A program made the translations under genes and the position numbers. The notes under the pieces were generated by a model, which saw only the letters and a list, made by a program, of their open reading frames with translations, did no database searches and was not told the origin of the DNA. A stretch of DNA of 64,000 nt, from contig JAKSSA010000006.1 in the NCBI GenBank assembly GCA_024403335.1, forward strand, positions 1-64,000, in the 5' to 3' direction. This document shows, piece after piece, positions 52,492 through 63,964 of the stretch. Origin of the DNA: Lachnospiraceae bacterium. Its GTDB lineage: Bacteria; Bacillota; Clostridia; Lachnospirales; Lachnospiraceae. The number at the start of each line of letters is the position of its first letter. Within the stretch, counting starts at the first letter, position 1.

Positions 52492-55331
52492 TCAATAACT
52501 TTTACAAGCACATCAATATCTATAGGCTTTGCTACATGCTCGTTCATGCCGCATTCTAAAGATTTTTTTCTGTCCTCTTCAAAAGCATTTGCAGATAATG
52601 CTATTATAGGTATGCGAGCTTTATTTTTGTCAGGAAGGTTGCGAATAGCTGCCGCTGCTTCATAACCATTCATCAATGGCATCTGTATATCCATAAGAAT
52701 TATATCATAGGTATCTTGTGAAGCAGACTTCATCTTTTCCAAAGCCATCAGACCATCCGCTGCAGTATCAACTTTGGCACCGAATTCCTGCAGATTTTCA
52801 CATGCTAATTCTCTGTTAAGCTCATTATCTTCGACTAAAAGAAGCTTAAGACCATCAAGCTTGATGTCCTGTACTTTTTCTGCCTCCTGATTGTTTTTAC
52901 CATAGATAATCAATTCTAAAGTTTTATTCAAATCAGACATGAACATAGGTTTATCACATAATATGGTAACGCCTGCCTCTTTAGCACACTGTTCTATCTC
53001 AGGTATATCTGAACTTGTCAATAAAATAATATAAGGTTTGCTTCCAACTTCCTCTCTTATTTTCCTTGCGGTATCTATTCCACCGAAAGAATCTGTCAGC
53101 TCATCTAAAAGATACAAGCTATAAGGAAGCTCATTCTTGTTTGCTTCACGAAGCTTTTCAAAACTTTCCTCTTCTGACATCGCCCAATCTGTATCAACAC
53201 CGATTTCATTTAGCATTGAAACCAAATTATCACAGCTTTCAGAATTAACATCAATAGCCAGGGCTTTCAAAGAATTGAAAATATGTGTTTCTTTGTTTTC
53301 AACATTATTTACACTCTTTTCAAAAGCAACAGATATCAATATTTTAGCACCGAAATTTTTCTCTGATTCAACCTTTATTTTTCCATCCATCATGTCAACA
53401 ATACTCTTGGTTATCGACATTCCAAGTCCGGTACCCTGAATACCGTTTACAACTATATTCTCTTCTCTTGAAAACGGTTCAAAAACATGTTCTATAAATT
53501 CTCTTTCAATTCCTATACCTGTATCAATTATAGCAAATTCGTACAAAGCGTGATTTGGAATGCTACATGCCTTCTGTTCAACTCTAAGTCCTACTGTACC
53601 ATTCTCCGGAGTAAATTTTATAGCATTATTCAAGCAGTTAATCAAAACCTGACGAAGTCTTAATTCATCACATATTATCTGCTCATCTTTTACATTAATA
53701 ATATCAAAAAACAAGTTAAGATGCTTTTTCTTGGCATCACTTTGAATTATATTTTTAATGTCATGTATTATCTTTGAAAGTGATTCGTCTTTAACCTGTA
53801 TTGTAACCTTACCTGATTCAATTCTGCTCATATCAAGAACATCATTTATCAAGGCTAAAAGATGGTTGCTTGAAGTCCGTATTTTATCAAGATAGTTTCT
53901 AATCTTATTAACATCCTCAATATTATTATATGCAAGTGAAGTAAATCCAATGATAGCATTCATCGGTGTTCTGATATCATGTGACATGTTATTAAGGAAA
54001 ACTGTCTTCGCCTTATTTGCTATTTCAGCCTGATTCAATGCTTCTTTTACGGCTTTAGTCTCAGCAACAATTCGTCTGTGTTCAAACTCTCGGTTAATCA
54101 AGTCATTAATATCACGAAAACATGCTATGATTGTTGCTTCATCAAACATAACGAATCGAACCTGATAATAAACTATTTTACCATCTCTTACAGTCCTGTA
54201 ACTTTTCGAGTAGTCATAGTTTTCTTTCAGCTTTGAAATAACCTTTTCAACCCGACCCGCTGAAAGCAGATATTTTCTGTCTTCCTCATGAACAATGGTA
54301 TTAACATAATGCTGCCATTCCTTGTTCCATTCAAATCCCCTGTAAGTACTGCCATCCAAAACATCAACAGCATGGTATCCTTTTTGTTTCAAAACATACA
54401 TGGTATTTGTGTTAATATTAATGGAGTATATATTTACATATTCCTCGCCCAAAGTATCAATTACCTTGTTGTACTCCTGAAGCTCATTAAAAAGATGTTC
54501 TCTCGATATTCTTGCTTTTTCTTTTTCAGTTTTAATTAACTCATCAATGTTTCTGAAACCGGCAAGAATTCTTCCGTCACCAAGTGGCATAAACTTGAAC
54601 TGATAATACTGAAGTCCATTATTAACCGTTCGATAATTATAAGTATACTCTGCTTTATCCTCTAAATTTTTCAAGACCTCATCAAGCCTACCTGCCTGAT
54701 ACAATTTATAACGGTCTGACGGATGAACACAGGAATCTATATATTTTTTCCAGGTAACATCATACGGAAACTTTTCAAAGCTTCCATTTTCTACATCTTC
54801 AACTACATAACCATCCTGTTTGCGGACTTCAACGGTTTCATCTTTGGGATTTACTATATAAATATTAACATAGTCATGAGCAAGCAACTGTGAAAAGAGT
54901 AGTGCTTCCTGCATATGCCGTTTTTCCGTATGCAGCTCTGTAATGTCCTGAAAACAACCGTATATGCATATCTTTCCGTCTTTCAAATCTTCATTTGAGC
55001 GTCTTCCCATGCAGCGGACATATATGTCGCCCTTCACCGGATTATGATATAAGCCTTCAAATTCAGCATTTTCACCTGAAATCATTTTCTTAAGAAATAA
55101 AAACAATTTTTTACGCGAAGCCAAATCAAAATTTCTTACAACAAAATCATAACACTTTGATGGAGACATATCATCACTTACGCCTATAATATCTCGCATC
55201 CTGTCATCATAATAAAGCTCTGAAACATCACCATTAATGATAATAGCACCTGTTCCAAGCTTTGCGCTTTCTAAAGACATTGAAAGATTTGTTTTGTTTT
55301 CTTCTTTCTGATTAATTATGTTACCACCCAT
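52473..55331 (-). CDS. Hybrid sensor histidine kinase with PAS and two receiver domains
   Basis: 952 residues, no membrane segment. One PAS-like domain (about 20-130), two related repeats that share QKGYHAVDVLDGS- and QDGYVVEDVENGS-type text and probably are PAS variants (about 140-420), HisKA with phospho-acceptor His in NMSHDIRTPMNAII (about 455-520), ATPase (DTGIGIEREFIEHVFEPF, GTGLGMSITKSIV), then two receivers. The first receiver retains Asp in LLDE and Lys in CDKP; the second has LLLVEDNELN, LMDIQMPLMNGYEAA and VAKPIDI. No partner regulator adjoins. Its 3' end is tandemly duplicated downstream. Confidence 0.92.
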   Translation of the reverse strand: MGGNIINQKEENKTNLSMSLESAKLGTGAIIINGDVSELYYDDRMRDIIGVSDDMSPSKCYDFVVRNFDLASRKKLFLFLKKMISGENAEFEGLYHNPVKGDIYVRCMGRRSNEDLKDGKICIYGCFQDITELHTEKRHMQEALLFSQLLAHDYVNIYIVNPKDETVEVRKQDGYVVEDVENGSFEKFPYDVTWKKYIDSCVHPSDRYKLYQAGRLDEVLKNLEDKAEYTYNYRTVNNGLQYYQFKFMPLGDGRILAGFRNIDELIKTEKEKARISREHLFNELQEYNKVIDTLGEEYVNIYSININTNTMYVLKQKGYHAVDVLDGSTYRGFEWNKEWQHYVNTIVHEEDRKYLLSAGRVEKVISKLKENYDYSKSYRTVRDGKIVYYQVRFVMFDEATIIACFRDINDLINREFEHRRIVAETKAVKEALNQAEIANKAKTVFLNNMSHDIRTPMNAIIGFTSLAYNNIEDVNKIRNYLDKIRTSSNHLLALINDVLDMSRIESGKVTIQVKDESLSKIIHDIKNIIQSDAKKKHLNLFFDIINVKDEQIICDELRLRQVLINCLNNAIKFTPENGTVGLRVEQKACSIPNHALYEFAIIDTGIGIEREFIEHVFEPFSREENIVVNGIQGTGLGMSITKSIVDMMDGKIKVESEKNFGAKILISVAFEKSVNNVENKETHIFNSLKALAIDVNSESCDNLVSMLNEIGVDTDWAMSEEESFEKLREANKNELPYSLYLLDELTDSFGGIDTARKIREEVGSKPYIILLTSSDIPEIEQCAKEAGVTILCDKPMFMSDLNKTLELIIYGKNNQEAEKVQDIKLDGLKLLLVEDNELNRELACENLQEFGAKVDTAADGLMALEKMKSASQDTYDIILMDIQMPLMNGYEAAAAIRNLPDKNKARIPIIALSANAFEEDRKKSLECGMNEHVAKPIDIDVLVKVIDSIMRS

Positions 55332-55540
55332 AAATTAAACCCCAGCTTACCTTTTGCATTTTGTTATCCAATTCTCAGCTTATCATTCCTTGCTGACAAA
55401 TATATATTTCTATAAGTTTTAAATCATACAAGGAAGCTATTAAAATTTTAGAAGAAAACAAAATACAAATAAAAATACAATTATAGAATAAAGGTTTTTG
55501 ACAATCTTTTCAATTATTTTTCAAATCTTTTAAAGCAATA

Positions 55541-55567
55541 CAAAAAAGGACCTCCAAAGAGATCCTT
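55541..55567 (-). terminator. Intrinsic terminator of the second chemoreceptor gene
   Basis: Minus-strand stem AAGGATCTC/GAGGTCCTT, TTTG loop, then TTTTTTG. Confidence 0.88.
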
Positions 55568-55592
55568 TTCCAAATAATAATTTACAAATCAA

Positions 55593-57065
55593 TTATGCAT
55601 TAATAGATGCCATTTCCTGAGAAATGTTCTTGATTTCGCCTAAAAGTTTGTTAAGATCTTCAACAGATTCCAAACTTCTATTCATATCTTCGCGGCTTGA
55701 GTCTGAAGAAGCTGAAACCTCCTCACTCATTGCAGAGAGATTTGAAATGCTGTCTGTAATCTGAGTATTGGCATCAAGAATACCCTTAATTTCATTTGAA
55801 ATAGACTGCATGAGTTCAACAAGGATGGTATTCTTTCTTTCAATTTCTTCAATATCACCGATTGCCTTATTAACCATGTTATTCTGTTCTTCAGAAGCAG
55901 CAATTGACTTAGTCATGTTCTCACTTGCTTCATTTGAATTAACAACCAGTCTGTTAATAATATCTGTAATCTTTCCTGCTGAATCATTGGTCTGTTCAGA
56001 AAGCTTTCTGATTTCTTCTGCAACTACTGCAAAACCTCTTCCGGCTTCACCTGCACGCGCAGCTTCAATTGATGCATTTAATGCAAGCAAGTTGGTCTGG
56101 CTTGAAATATTCAAAATGTCATCAATGATATCTTCAACATCATGAATTCTTGTTCCAAGTTCGTCAGTAGTTTCCTGACTCTTCTTGTTAAGCTCACCTG
56201 TAAGAAGTGCCTGCTTTGCAAGTGTTTCCATTGCCTGCTTTCCTGCTGTAACTGCAAGAGAAGAATCGTGTGCAGCTTCCTGCATCTTCTGGGTATCCTT
56301 CTCAGTATTTTCAAGATTTTGCTGAATACCTGAAGTAAGTCTTGTCTGGTTTTCAATCGATTCAGCTGTAACCTTAACACTTTCAGAAATCTCAGAAACC
56401 GACAGGTGACTTGCTTCCATGTTATCTGTAACTGTCTGGGCTACTTCGCTTGCAATTTCAAATTTCTCAGCTAATGATTCTGAAAGGCTCATAATCTTAG
56501 CACTAACTTCTGCTTCCCTTTCAGCTTTTTCAGTAATCTGCTGCATGTTTTCCTTAGCATGCCTGTCAGCAAGTGAAACAATGTTATACATCATGATAAC
56601 TGCGAACTCAGCAAATACACCCTGAATTAAAGTAACATCTGTTTCCTGCCTAAATTCCATCATAAGACGAACTACTACAAATGCATTGATAAAGCTAAGT
56701 ACAAAAGTCCACTTAAATGTAAACGGCTTATCCATGTAAATCATTACATAAATGTAAATAAGATAAATAAATGCATACATATAAGTATTCTTGGTAAACA
56801 ATATTATGATAAGATAAGCAACTACAAGCAAAATAGTACTGTATTTCTTAAACTTATCTGAAGTTTTAAATTTATTGTACATAACAAATAATAAAACTCC
56901 AAGAACCGGGAACAACAGAACTCTTATAATCATCAAAGGATTTGTTTCTACTCTGTTGCCTACAAAGCCAAGTGCGCAGAGCATAAATCCAAAGATAAGC
57001 ATCCCGCAACCAATTCCTCTTGCCTTTTTGTTTTTCTCGGCAAATTGTCTTTCCTCGTGTGTCAT
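55593..57065 (-). CDS. Methyl-accepting chemotaxis protein without external sensor (second)
   Basis: 490 residues. About six membrane helices within residues 18-170, short loops, then a cytosolic signalling coil with [20 protein letters not shown] and [18 protein letters not shown]. Same plan as the receptor at 24303-25754, but the membrane parts differ, so the two may read different membrane or redox cues. ATG with AAAGGGG upstream; consensus promoter at 57140-57168. Confidence 0.92.
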   Translation of the reverse strand: MTHEERQFAEKNKKARGIGCGMLIFGFMLCALGFVGNRVETNPLMIIRVLLFPVLGVLLFVMYNKFKTSDKFKKYSTILLVVAYLIIILFTKNTYMYAFIYLIYIYVMIYMDKPFTFKWTFVLSFINAFVVVRLMMEFRQETDVTLIQGVFAEFAVIMMYNIVSLADRHAKENMQQITEKAEREAEVSAKIMSLSESLAEKFEIASEVAQTVTDNMEASHLSVSEISESVKVTAESIENQTRLTSGIQQNLENTEKDTQKMQEAAHDSSLAVTAGKQAMETLAKQALLTGELNKKSQETTDELGTRIHDVEDIIDDILNISSQTNLLALNASIEAARAGEAGRGFAVVAEEIRKLSEQTNDSAGKITDIINRLVVNSNEASENMTKSIAASEEQNNMVNKAIGDIEEIERKNTILVELMQSISNEIKGILDANTQITDSISNLSAMSEEVSASSDSSREDMNRSLESVEDLNKLLGEIKNISQEMASINA

Positions 57066-57139
57066 ATTAACCCCTTTCTGTCATAACTACATAATTTTAC
57101 TGACAATTGGCTTAGCACCAATTACCTTACAATAAAATA

Positions 57140-57168
57140 ATTATATTTTATTTACACTTATATGTCAA
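57140..57168 (-). promoter_or_regulatory. Consensus sigma-A promoter of the second chemoreceptor
   Basis: Minus-strand -35 TTGACA (57163-57168), 17-nt spacer, -10 TATAAT (57140-57145). Perfect match to consensus. The leader has a small hairpin AATTGG/CCAATT. Confidence 0.92.
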
Positions 57169-57184
57169 CATTCATAATAAATCT

Positions 57185-58354
57185 TCATTCCGTATCATTC
57201 TTTTCAATATTATCATATCTTTCAAGAAAATGATGCGTTATCCCATGTTCCTTGTAAGCTATTATCGTACTTAAATTAACATTTTCAACACTCTTAAAAA
57301 TATTAGCTTCAACAAACGGATTAACCTTTTTCAAATCTGCAATAAGCTTTTTAATTTCCAAGCGTTTAGAGTTACTCGTACCATCATCCCTGCAGCTTGA
57401 ACAAGTATCTGTAAAATGGCAGGCGCACTGGAGAAAATGCAAATCGTTATAATCTCTCCAATGTTTTATATCATCTTCTCTTATAAGATATAATGGTCTT
57501 ATAAGTTCCATCCCCTCAAAATTAGTACTGTGAAGTTTAGGCATCATGGTCTGCATCTGCGCACCATAAAGCATTCCCATAAGGATGGTTTCGATAACAT
57601 CATCATAATGGTGGCCTAATGCTATTTTATTACATCCAAGCTCCTGTGCCTTTTTATAAAGATGTCCTCTTCTCATTCTTGCGCACAAATAACAAGGTGA
57701 CTTCTCAATCGTATCAACTGCGTCAAAAATATCAGACTCAAAGATTGTAACAGGAATGTTCATAAGTTTTGCATTCTGCTCTATAATTTTCCTGTTTTCA
57801 GGACTGTATCCCGGATCCATCACAAGAAAAGTTAATTCAAAATGAAACTTATTATGCCTTTTCAACTCCTGAAAAAGCTTTGCCATGAGCATCGAATCTT
57901 TTCCGCCTGAAATACAGACAGCTATATGGTCATTTTCCTTTACAAGCTCATATTCATTAATAGCTTTAGCAAATCTTGAGAACAAAACCTTGTGAAACTT
58001 CTTACGGATGCTTATCTCAATCTGCTCTGCTTTTTCTTTCTCGTTTTGTTCATCCTTTAACATTTCATAAGCAAGAAATTTGTAATAACCGCCGTATAGG
58101 GAATATGCTTCATAACCTAAAGCTCTTAATTTTTCAGCTACCTCTTCACTTGAAATCCCTTTCATGCAATATAAAACAAGTTTTTTGTCTTTAGGAATTT
58201 CATCCATTTTTTCATCAATCTCATCCGGCAAAATCCACTTTGCACCAGGAATCTTGCCATATGCAACAGAGCTTTCATCTCTTACATCTATAAATAAATA
58301 TGAAGATTTTTCCCATGTCATTACCTCTTCATAGGTAACTACGATGTCTGCCAT
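57185..58354 (-). CDS. Rhodanese-TtcA fusion, tRNA thiolation-type PP-loop enzyme
   Basis: 389 residues. Residues 1-95 are a rhodanese domain with the persulfide-forming Cys in LVLYCMKGISS. Residues about 115-370 are a PP-loop ATP pyrophosphatase close to TtcA: SGGKDSM, PCYLCARMRRGHLYKKA with the paired cysteines, and IALGHHYDDVIETILMGMLYG. Further cysteines in CACHFTDTCSSC may complete an iron-sulfur site. TtcA makes 2-thiocytidine at tRNA position 32; a built-in rhodanese could hand over the sulfur. ATG with AAGAGG upstream overlaps the end of the YfhO gene by 16 nt. Another PP-loop target is possible. Confidence 0.85.
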   Translation of the reverse strand: MADIVVTYEEVMTWEKSSYLFIDVRDESSVAYGKIPGAKWILPDEIDEKMDEIPKDKKLVLYCMKGISSEEVAEKLRALGYEAYSLYGGYYKFLAYEMLKDEQNEKEKAEQIEISIRKKFHKVLFSRFAKAINEYELVKENDHIAVCISGGKDSMLMAKLFQELKRHNKFHFELTFLVMDPGYSPENRKIIEQNAKLMNIPVTIFESDIFDAVDTIEKSPCYLCARMRRGHLYKKAQELGCNKIALGHHYDDVIETILMGMLYGAQMQTMMPKLHSTNFEGMELIRPLYLIREDDIKHWRDYNDLHFLQCACHFTDTCSSCRDDGTSNSKRLEIKKLIADLKKVNPFVEANIFKSVENVNLSTIIAYKEHGITHHFLERYDNIEKNDTE

Positions 58355-60918
58355 TTTCTCGCCTCTTCTTTTCGATCATTAATCATAATCAGTATAAACA
58401 ATGCAATGCCAAGCAAGGAAACCAGAATACCCAGCTTCAAGCCTACCACTTCGTATTTTAACATAACCTCATGGGTTCCTTTTTCAAGATCAATTCCCAT
58501 CAAAGTATCAAAAAGCTTGTAGATTTCGACCTTTTCACCATCAATCGTTGCCTTCCAGCCACTATTGTATGGGATTGTCAAAAACAAAGTACTATCCTCG
58601 TCATTCGAGATTGAAGCTTTTATAAAATTATTTCCATGTTCCTTTACTGACCAGTTATTGCCCTTGCTTTCATTATATGCTTCAACAAATGCATCTTCAT
58701 CAAATGAAGCAATCTGAATATTTGAGATTCCACAATGTGAAAGTGACATTTTCATTGCTATATCAACTTCTTCCATTGCTTCAAACTTACCAAGCTCAAT
58801 CATTCCCTGATGATTGGTTGACAAATATGACCCAAGACTTACTCCGTTAACGCTCAATCTCACATTAGGCTCATAGGTTGAAGAAATGAAAAGATAATAT
58901 TTATTGTTGTTTTCTGCCTTAAAGTGAATATGAATTATACCGTCTTTACTTGTATTCCTGTTAGAAAACATATATTCACTGCTGTCACTTTCGCTAAGCT
59001 TAACATTTTCACTTGAAGAAATCTCAAAATCGCTTACCAAGTCAAACAAAGTAACTTCTTTGCCAAGAATTCCTGAAAAAATTCTGTTTTGATTTTCAAA
59101 AGGTCTTTCTGTAGAAAGCAGGGTTTCTTTAACATTCTTATTTGCCGCAAATCCAAATTCAAAAGCATATGGGTTTTTATAAATGGCATATTTACCAGCC
59201 TTTATGACCAAATCATAATATTCTGCTTCCTTACTTGTAATAAAGTATTTAATGCCAAGCAAACTGTCTGCTGCCAGTGATGCACCCTGATCATAGCTTC
59301 CCCAATAGTAGCTTTTGTTATATCCCAAATCTGCAGTGAAATTTCTTACAAATTCTTTGTCTGATGAGCTGAAGGAGGATAATCCGTTATAAGACAAAAG
59401 CCATGAGTCATTTATCGTATTGTAAGACCCCTTTTCAATTCGATACAGACCATCATCTTCATGATATTTAACATAATCCACATACTTAACCAATGAGTTA
59501 TAGTACCCCTTTTCACTCTTATCATCAAAGGTAAATACACTCATATAGGTTGAGGCATTATAATAAAGAACACCTGCATGAATTATAAGGATTAAGGCTG
59601 AAAAAATAAAATCGTAACGTACCTTTATTCTGTCAATTCTGTTTCTTAAGTACAAAATATTTGAAAATATCAGTACTAAGAGCAAATCAATATAAAGTCC
59701 TATATTATCCACATTTTCAAGATAGGATTTTCTTACAAAAACAATCATTGAAATGCATATGACATCAGTTAAAAGAATCTGCCACAGCTTAAGCTTTTCA
59801 CGCTTATGTTCAAAATAATCCTGTGCAACAATCAAAGCTGCAAATACAAAAATAAAGCTGTATCTGTAAGTAAATGAATGTGGTTTTGAAAGAAGATGCC
59901 AGACTAAATCAAGTTTTTCAATGGTAAAGCTTAAAATAAAAGCACTTAACAATAATATTTGAGCGATTTTCTTTCTTACAGAATATTTCTTCCCAAAAGA
60001 TATAAGGCTTAGTATAACAAGCTGTAAAATCAGCACTCCACAGTATATGTTAGGCGCACCCTTTGAAAATTCAGAAGACGAAAAGGATGATGTAAAAAGT
60101 TTGGAAAGATACTGTGAAGCAGTAAAATCAAAATTACTGCTGCTTGATGTTTCTCTGCTTCCAAGCTGAGAAATGGCAGTTGGTATCAAGGTTACTGCTG
60201 ACAACATACCGCTTGACAAGCTTGAAAAAATAAATTTTAAAACTGACTGGCGTACTTCATGGAAATCATATTCCTCACTTATCAAAAGATATGCAAAATA
60301 TATCACACAAAAGCCTGCCACCATGTACCCTGTATAGTAGTTGACAATAAAAGTGTAAGTTAATGTAAGAATATACATCAACGATTTCCTGCAGCTTACA
60401 AGCTTCTCAAGACCTATTGCAACCAATGGAAGCATATAAAAGCTGTCAAGCCACATCATGTGCATAAAGTATGCAAAAATATATCCTGACAATGCATATG
60501 AGGTTGAAAAAATTAATGATGATAAAGCATAACCGTTCTTTCTTCCAAAAAAGCATGCACTTGTAATACCTGCAAGCAAAACCTTAAGTGCAATAATGTA
60601 AAATGCGACTCTCGAAACTTCTTCAACGGGGAAAACAAGAAACAAAAGGTTTAACGGGCTCAAAACATAGTATCCTATCAAAGCCATCGTTTCACCACCA
60701 AGAATTGAACTGAAAGAATAGGTTATGTTCTCTCCGTTAAGAATCGCATTACGAAAATACACAAGATAATTAATATACTGTCCGTTCAAATCAGAGGTCA
60801 AAACAGTATAATTACCTTGTGTAACTTTGGGTATCATAAAAACAGCAAGAAATACAAGCAAAGGTATCAATCCTGCTGCAATAAAGAAACATATTCTATA
60901 TATTTTTGATTTACTCAT
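58339..60918 (-). CDS. YfhO family membrane protein
   Basis: 859 residues with about twelve to thirteen helices, a large external domain (about 480-830), and a last helix. VLTSDLNGQYINYLVYFRNAIL in the first loop and SYALSGYIFAYFMHMMWLDSFYMLPL are YfhO hallmarks; the C-terminal part has LTIPYNSGWKATIDGEKVEIYKLFDTLMGI, also typical. YfhO proteins have a GT-C plan and in Gram-positives are linked with sugar decoration of wall polymers such as lipoteichoic acid. ATG 60918 with GAGG 8 nt upstream. Confidence 0.9.
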   Translation of the reverse strand: MSKSKIYRICFFIAAGLIPLLVFLAVFMIPKVTQGNYTVLTSDLNGQYINYLVYFRNAILNGENITYSFSSILGGETMALIGYYVLSPLNLLFLVFPVEEVSRVAFYIIALKVLLAGITSACFFGRKNGYALSSLIFSTSYALSGYIFAYFMHMMWLDSFYMLPLVAIGLEKLVSCRKSLMYILTLTYTFIVNYYTGYMVAGFCVIYFAYLLISEEYDFHEVRQSVLKFIFSSLSSGMLSAVTLIPTAISQLGSRETSSSSNFDFTASQYLSKLFTSSFSSSEFSKGAPNIYCGVLILQLVILSLISFGKKYSVRKKIAQILLLSAFILSFTIEKLDLVWHLLSKPHSFTYRYSFIFVFAALIVAQDYFEHKREKLKLWQILLTDVICISMIVFVRKSYLENVDNIGLYIDLLLVLIFSNILYLRNRIDRIKVRYDFIFSALILIIHAGVLYYNASTYMSVFTFDDKSEKGYYNSLVKYVDYVKYHEDDGLYRIEKGSYNTINDSWLLSYNGLSSFSSSDKEFVRNFTADLGYNKSYYWGSYDQGASLAADSLLGIKYFITSKEAEYYDLVIKAGKYAIYKNPYAFEFGFAANKNVKETLLSTERPFENQNRIFSGILGKEVTLFDLVSDFEISSSENVKLSESDSSEYMFSNRNTSKDGIIHIHFKAENNNKYYLFISSTYEPNVRLSVNGVSLGSYLSTNHQGMIELGKFEAMEEVDIAMKMSLSHCGISNIQIASFDEDAFVEAYNESKGNNWSVKEHGNNFIKASISNDEDSTLFLTIPYNSGWKATIDGEKVEIYKLFDTLMGIDLEKGTHEVMLKYEVVGLKLGILVSLLGIALFILIMINDRKEEARKWQTS

Positions 60919-60965
60919 CAATCCTGCCTCATCATTTTTTAATCAAGCAGATATAATTTACCAAA

Positions 60966-63545
60966 TTATTTAACTTCCTTCAATACATAACCGGCATCTT
61001 CAATAACTGATTTGTATTCTTCCATAGTATGTTCTGCACCGCTTACTACTGCAGTACCCTTTTCGTGTGATACTTCTGCTGTAAGTCCCATAGCTTCCAA
61101 TGCCTTCTTTACATGTGCCTCGCAATGCTTGCACATCATACCTTCAATTACCAATGTCTGTGTCATTTTCTTTTCCTCCTGGTTTGTACTTATATTTTCA
61201 TCGGAATTAATTATATTACTTTCTTTCGGTAAAATCATATTATTTTTAGAAAAATTGTTTGTTGGCATCTTTAATAAATTCAGTCTTAAAGCATTTGCCA
61301 CAACACAAAAGCTTGAAAGACTCATGGCTGCTGCCCCAAACATAGGATTTAAAGTCCAGCCAAAAGCGTGAATATAAGCACCTGCTGCCAAAGGAATTCC
61401 TAAAACATTATAGAAAAATGCCCAGAAGAGATTTTCCTTTATGTTTTTCAAAACCTTGCTGCTTAAATAAATAGCATCTACAACACTGCCTATACTATCC
61501 TTCATTAAAACAACATTCGCAGCATCAATTGCAACATCTGTACCTGCTCCAATGGCAATACCTACATCTGCTTCGGTTAAAGCAGGCGCATCATTAATTC
61601 CATCTCCAACCATTGCAACTTTGCCCTGCTTCTTAAATTCACTTACATATTTTTCTTTATCACAAGGCTTGACATTTGCAATAACTTTGTCTACTCCTGC
61701 CATTTCTCCCAATGCATTAGCAGTGAGTTCGTTATCGCCTGTAAGCATAATAACCTTTTTACCCATTTTATGCAAAGCTTCTACAGTTTCCTTAGCATTG
61801 CTTTTCAAAACATCTGCCACCGCTATTATTCCAAGCAAAGTGTCATTCTTTGCAAAAAATAAAGGTGTTTTTCCCTGCTTTGCAAATTCTTCTGCTTTTT
61901 CTTTCAATAAATCAGGGAAAGTTGCCTTCTTTTCTATAAAATTTCGATTACCACCATAAATCGTATCTCCATTAATAATGCCTTGTAGCCCATTTCCCGG
62001 CAAAATAACAAAATCAGTAATTGAATATGCTTTTATCCCATTTTTTTCACAATATGACACTATCGCCTTTGCCAAAGGATGTTCACTTTTAGTTTCAAGC
62101 GAATATGCATAACTTAAAAGACTTTTTTCAGTAAAATCATTTATCGCATAAATATCAGTAACAACCGGTTTTCCATTAGTCAAAGTACCGGTTTTATCCA
62201 TTATAACTATGTCTGTCTTTCCTGCATTTTCCAGAGCCTGAGCATTTTTAAACAAAATACCATTCTTTGCGCCTTTGCCGCTGCCTACCATTATGGCTAC
62301 AGGAGTCGCAAGTCCTAATGCACAGGGGCAGCTTATAACCAAAACGGAAATTGCTCTTGCCATTGAAAAGCCAAAAGTTTCACCCATCACAAGCCAGATA
62401 ACAAAGGTAATAGCCGCTATTACTAAAACTGATGGTACAAACACTCCTGACACCTTATCAGCTATCTTTGCAATCGGGGCTTTAGTAGCTGCTGCATCGC
62501 TAACCATCTGGATAATCTGAGAAAATGAAGTATCTTTACCAACAAGGGTAGCCTTACACTTAAGAAATCCGTTTGCATTAATGGTCGCAGCAAATACCCT
62601 GTCATTTTCTTTCTTATCTACAGGAATGCTTTCACCTGTTAAAGCTGACTCATCTATAGCACTGTTTCCTTCAAGAACTATTCCATCAACAGGTATTGCT
62701 TCTCCGGGTCTTACAACAAAAATGTCGCCTGAGAAAACCATTTCTACATTTACTACCTTTTCTTCTCCATCTTTGAGAATAGTTGCCGTTTTAGGAGCAA
62801 GCTTCATTAAACTCTTTAATGCATCAGTTGTCTTTCCTTTTGAATAAGATTCCAATGTTTTTCCAACTGTAATTAATGCAAGAATCATTGCAGAGGATTC
62901 AAAATAAAGTTCATGCATATAAGAATGGGCAAGCTCCATATCTCCTGATTGTACAGCCGAAGTCATGGCAAACAAGGCATATAAGCTATACCCAAAGGAT
63001 GCAGCAGAGCCTAAAGCCACCAAAGTATCCATATTCGGAGCCCCATGAATTGCGCTTTTAAAACCACTTATAAAAAACTTCTGATTTATGACACAAACAA
63101 TGATTGCAAAAAGCATCTGAGCAACTGCTATCGCAACATGATTGCCCTCCATTGCTTTAAAGACAGGCCATCCCCACATCATGTGTCCCATCGACAGATA
63201 CATAAGCGGCATCAGAAAAACAAGTGAGTAAATCAGTCTTTTAAGAATTTTAGGTGTTTCAGTATCTTTTAATGAATCTTCTGACTGATAACTTCCGTTT
63301 TCTTTTTTCATTCCATTGTTTGCTGTATCAGTTATAGCATTGCTTTCGCTTGCCTTGCTTGCCCCATATCCTGCCTTTTCTACAGCAGTTACTATCTGAT
63401 TAGCTGTAGCAGTTCCATCTACTAACATAGAATTAGTCAAAAGATTAACCTGTACTTCTCTTACTCCTTCAACCTTAGAAACTGCTTTTTCCACTCTTGC
63501 AGAGCATGCTGCACAGGTCATACCCGTAACATTATATTTTTCCAT
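60966..63545 (-). CDS. copA: Copper-exporting P1B-type ATPase with fused CopZ-like tail
   Basis: About 859 residues. N-terminal heavy-metal domain (GMTCAAC), eight-helix P1B plan, actuator LTGESIPVD, membrane metal site [11 protein letters not shown], phosphorylation site [25 protein letters not shown]. After the last helices, with copper-ATPase motifs YN and MSLSS, and an Asn/Glu-rich linker, a second heavy-metal domain follows at the C terminus ([18 protein letters not shown]), resembling a CopZ chaperone fused in frame. Expected role: pump Cu(I) out of the cell. Start ATG 63545 (AGAGG 6 nt upstream) or 63548. Co-transcribed with csoR. Confidence 0.95.
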   Translation of the reverse strand: MEKYNVTGMTCAACSARVEKAVSKVEGVREVQVNLLTNSMLVDGTATANQIVTAVEKAGYGASKASESNAITDTANNGMKKENGSYQSEDSLKDTETPKILKRLIYSLVFLMPLMYLSMGHMMWGWPVFKAMEGNHVAIAVAQMLFAIIVCVINQKFFISGFKSAIHGAPNMDTLVALGSAASFGYSLYALFAMTSAVQSGDMELAHSYMHELYFESSAMILALITVGKTLESYSKGKTTDALKSLMKLAPKTATILKDGEEKVVNVEMVFSGDIFVVRPGEAIPVDGIVLEGNSAIDESALTGESIPVDKKENDRVFAATINANGFLKCKATLVGKDTSFSQIIQMVSDAAATKAPIAKIADKVSGVFVPSVLVIAAITFVIWLVMGETFGFSMARAISVLVISCPCALGLATPVAIMVGSGKGAKNGILFKNAQALENAGKTDIVIMDKTGTLTNGKPVVTDIYAINDFTEKSLLSYAYSLETKSEHPLAKAIVSYCEKNGIKAYSITDFVILPGNGLQGIINGDTIYGGNRNFIEKKATFPDLLKEKAEEFAKQGKTPLFFAKNDTLLGIIAVADVLKSNAKETVEALHKMGKKVIMLTGDNELTANALGEMAGVDKVIANVKPCDKEKYVSEFKKQGKVAMVGDGINDAPALTEADVGIAIGAGTDVAIDAANVVLMKDSIGSVVDAIYLSSKVLKNIKENLFWAFFYNVLGIPLAAGAYIHAFGWTLNPMFGAAAMSLSSFCVVANALRLNLLKMPTNNFSKNNMILPKESNIINSDENISTNQEEKKMTQTLVIEGMMCKHCEAHVKKALEAMGLTAEVSHEKGTAVVSGAEHTMEEYKSVIEDAGYVLKEVK

Positions 63546-63584
63546 CATATTCCTCTTTTTAATCAATTATCTTTTGTGGATATA

Positions 63585-63926
63585 TTACCTCATTAATTTT
63601 TGCAAAACACCTAAAAGCTCATCTACTGCGCCTTCTTTGCCTTCTTTCAAGTCTTCAACAACACAGGACTTTATATGATTGGCAAGTAAAACCTTGTTGA
63701 AAGAATTTAAAGCTGCGTTTATTGCGCTTACCTGTGTTAATATATCAGGACAATATGCATTATTTTCAAGCATATTTTTTACGCCTCTAACCTGCCCTTC
63801 AATACGGTTAAGGCGGTTCATAAGCTCCTTATACTCTTTTTCAGTTCTTTGCTTTGTCCTCATGCAATTTAAACAACAATCACCGGAAGCATTCTCATTT
63901 GTTTTATTTACTTCTGAATCAGGCAT
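63585..63926 (-). CDS. csoR: CsoR family copper-sensing repressor
   Basis: 113 residues. Helical DUF156 fold (YKELMNRLNRIEGQVRGVKNML). The copper ligands fit the CsoR pattern exactly: Cys in AYCPDIL, His 25 residues later in NHIKSC, Cys 4 after that. An extra DCCLNC at the N terminus is unusual. Start ATG 63926 with GGAG 7 nt upstream rather than GTG two codons earlier. It represses its own operon until Cu(I) binds; its operator lies in the promoter spacer upstream. Confidence 0.95.
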   Translation of the reverse strand: MPDSEVNKTNENASGDCCLNCMRTKQRTEKEYKELMNRLNRIEGQVRGVKNMLENNAYCPDILTQVSAINAALNSFNKVLLANHIKSCVVEDLKEGKEGAVDELLGVLQKLMR

Positions 63927-63964
63927 TTCCACACTCCATCTTGCTAATTAATATAAGAATTAAA

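Noticed and set aside
61552..61959. 135-codon plus-strand frame inside copA
   Set aside because: Antisense to the conserved ATPase P-domain; no independent support.
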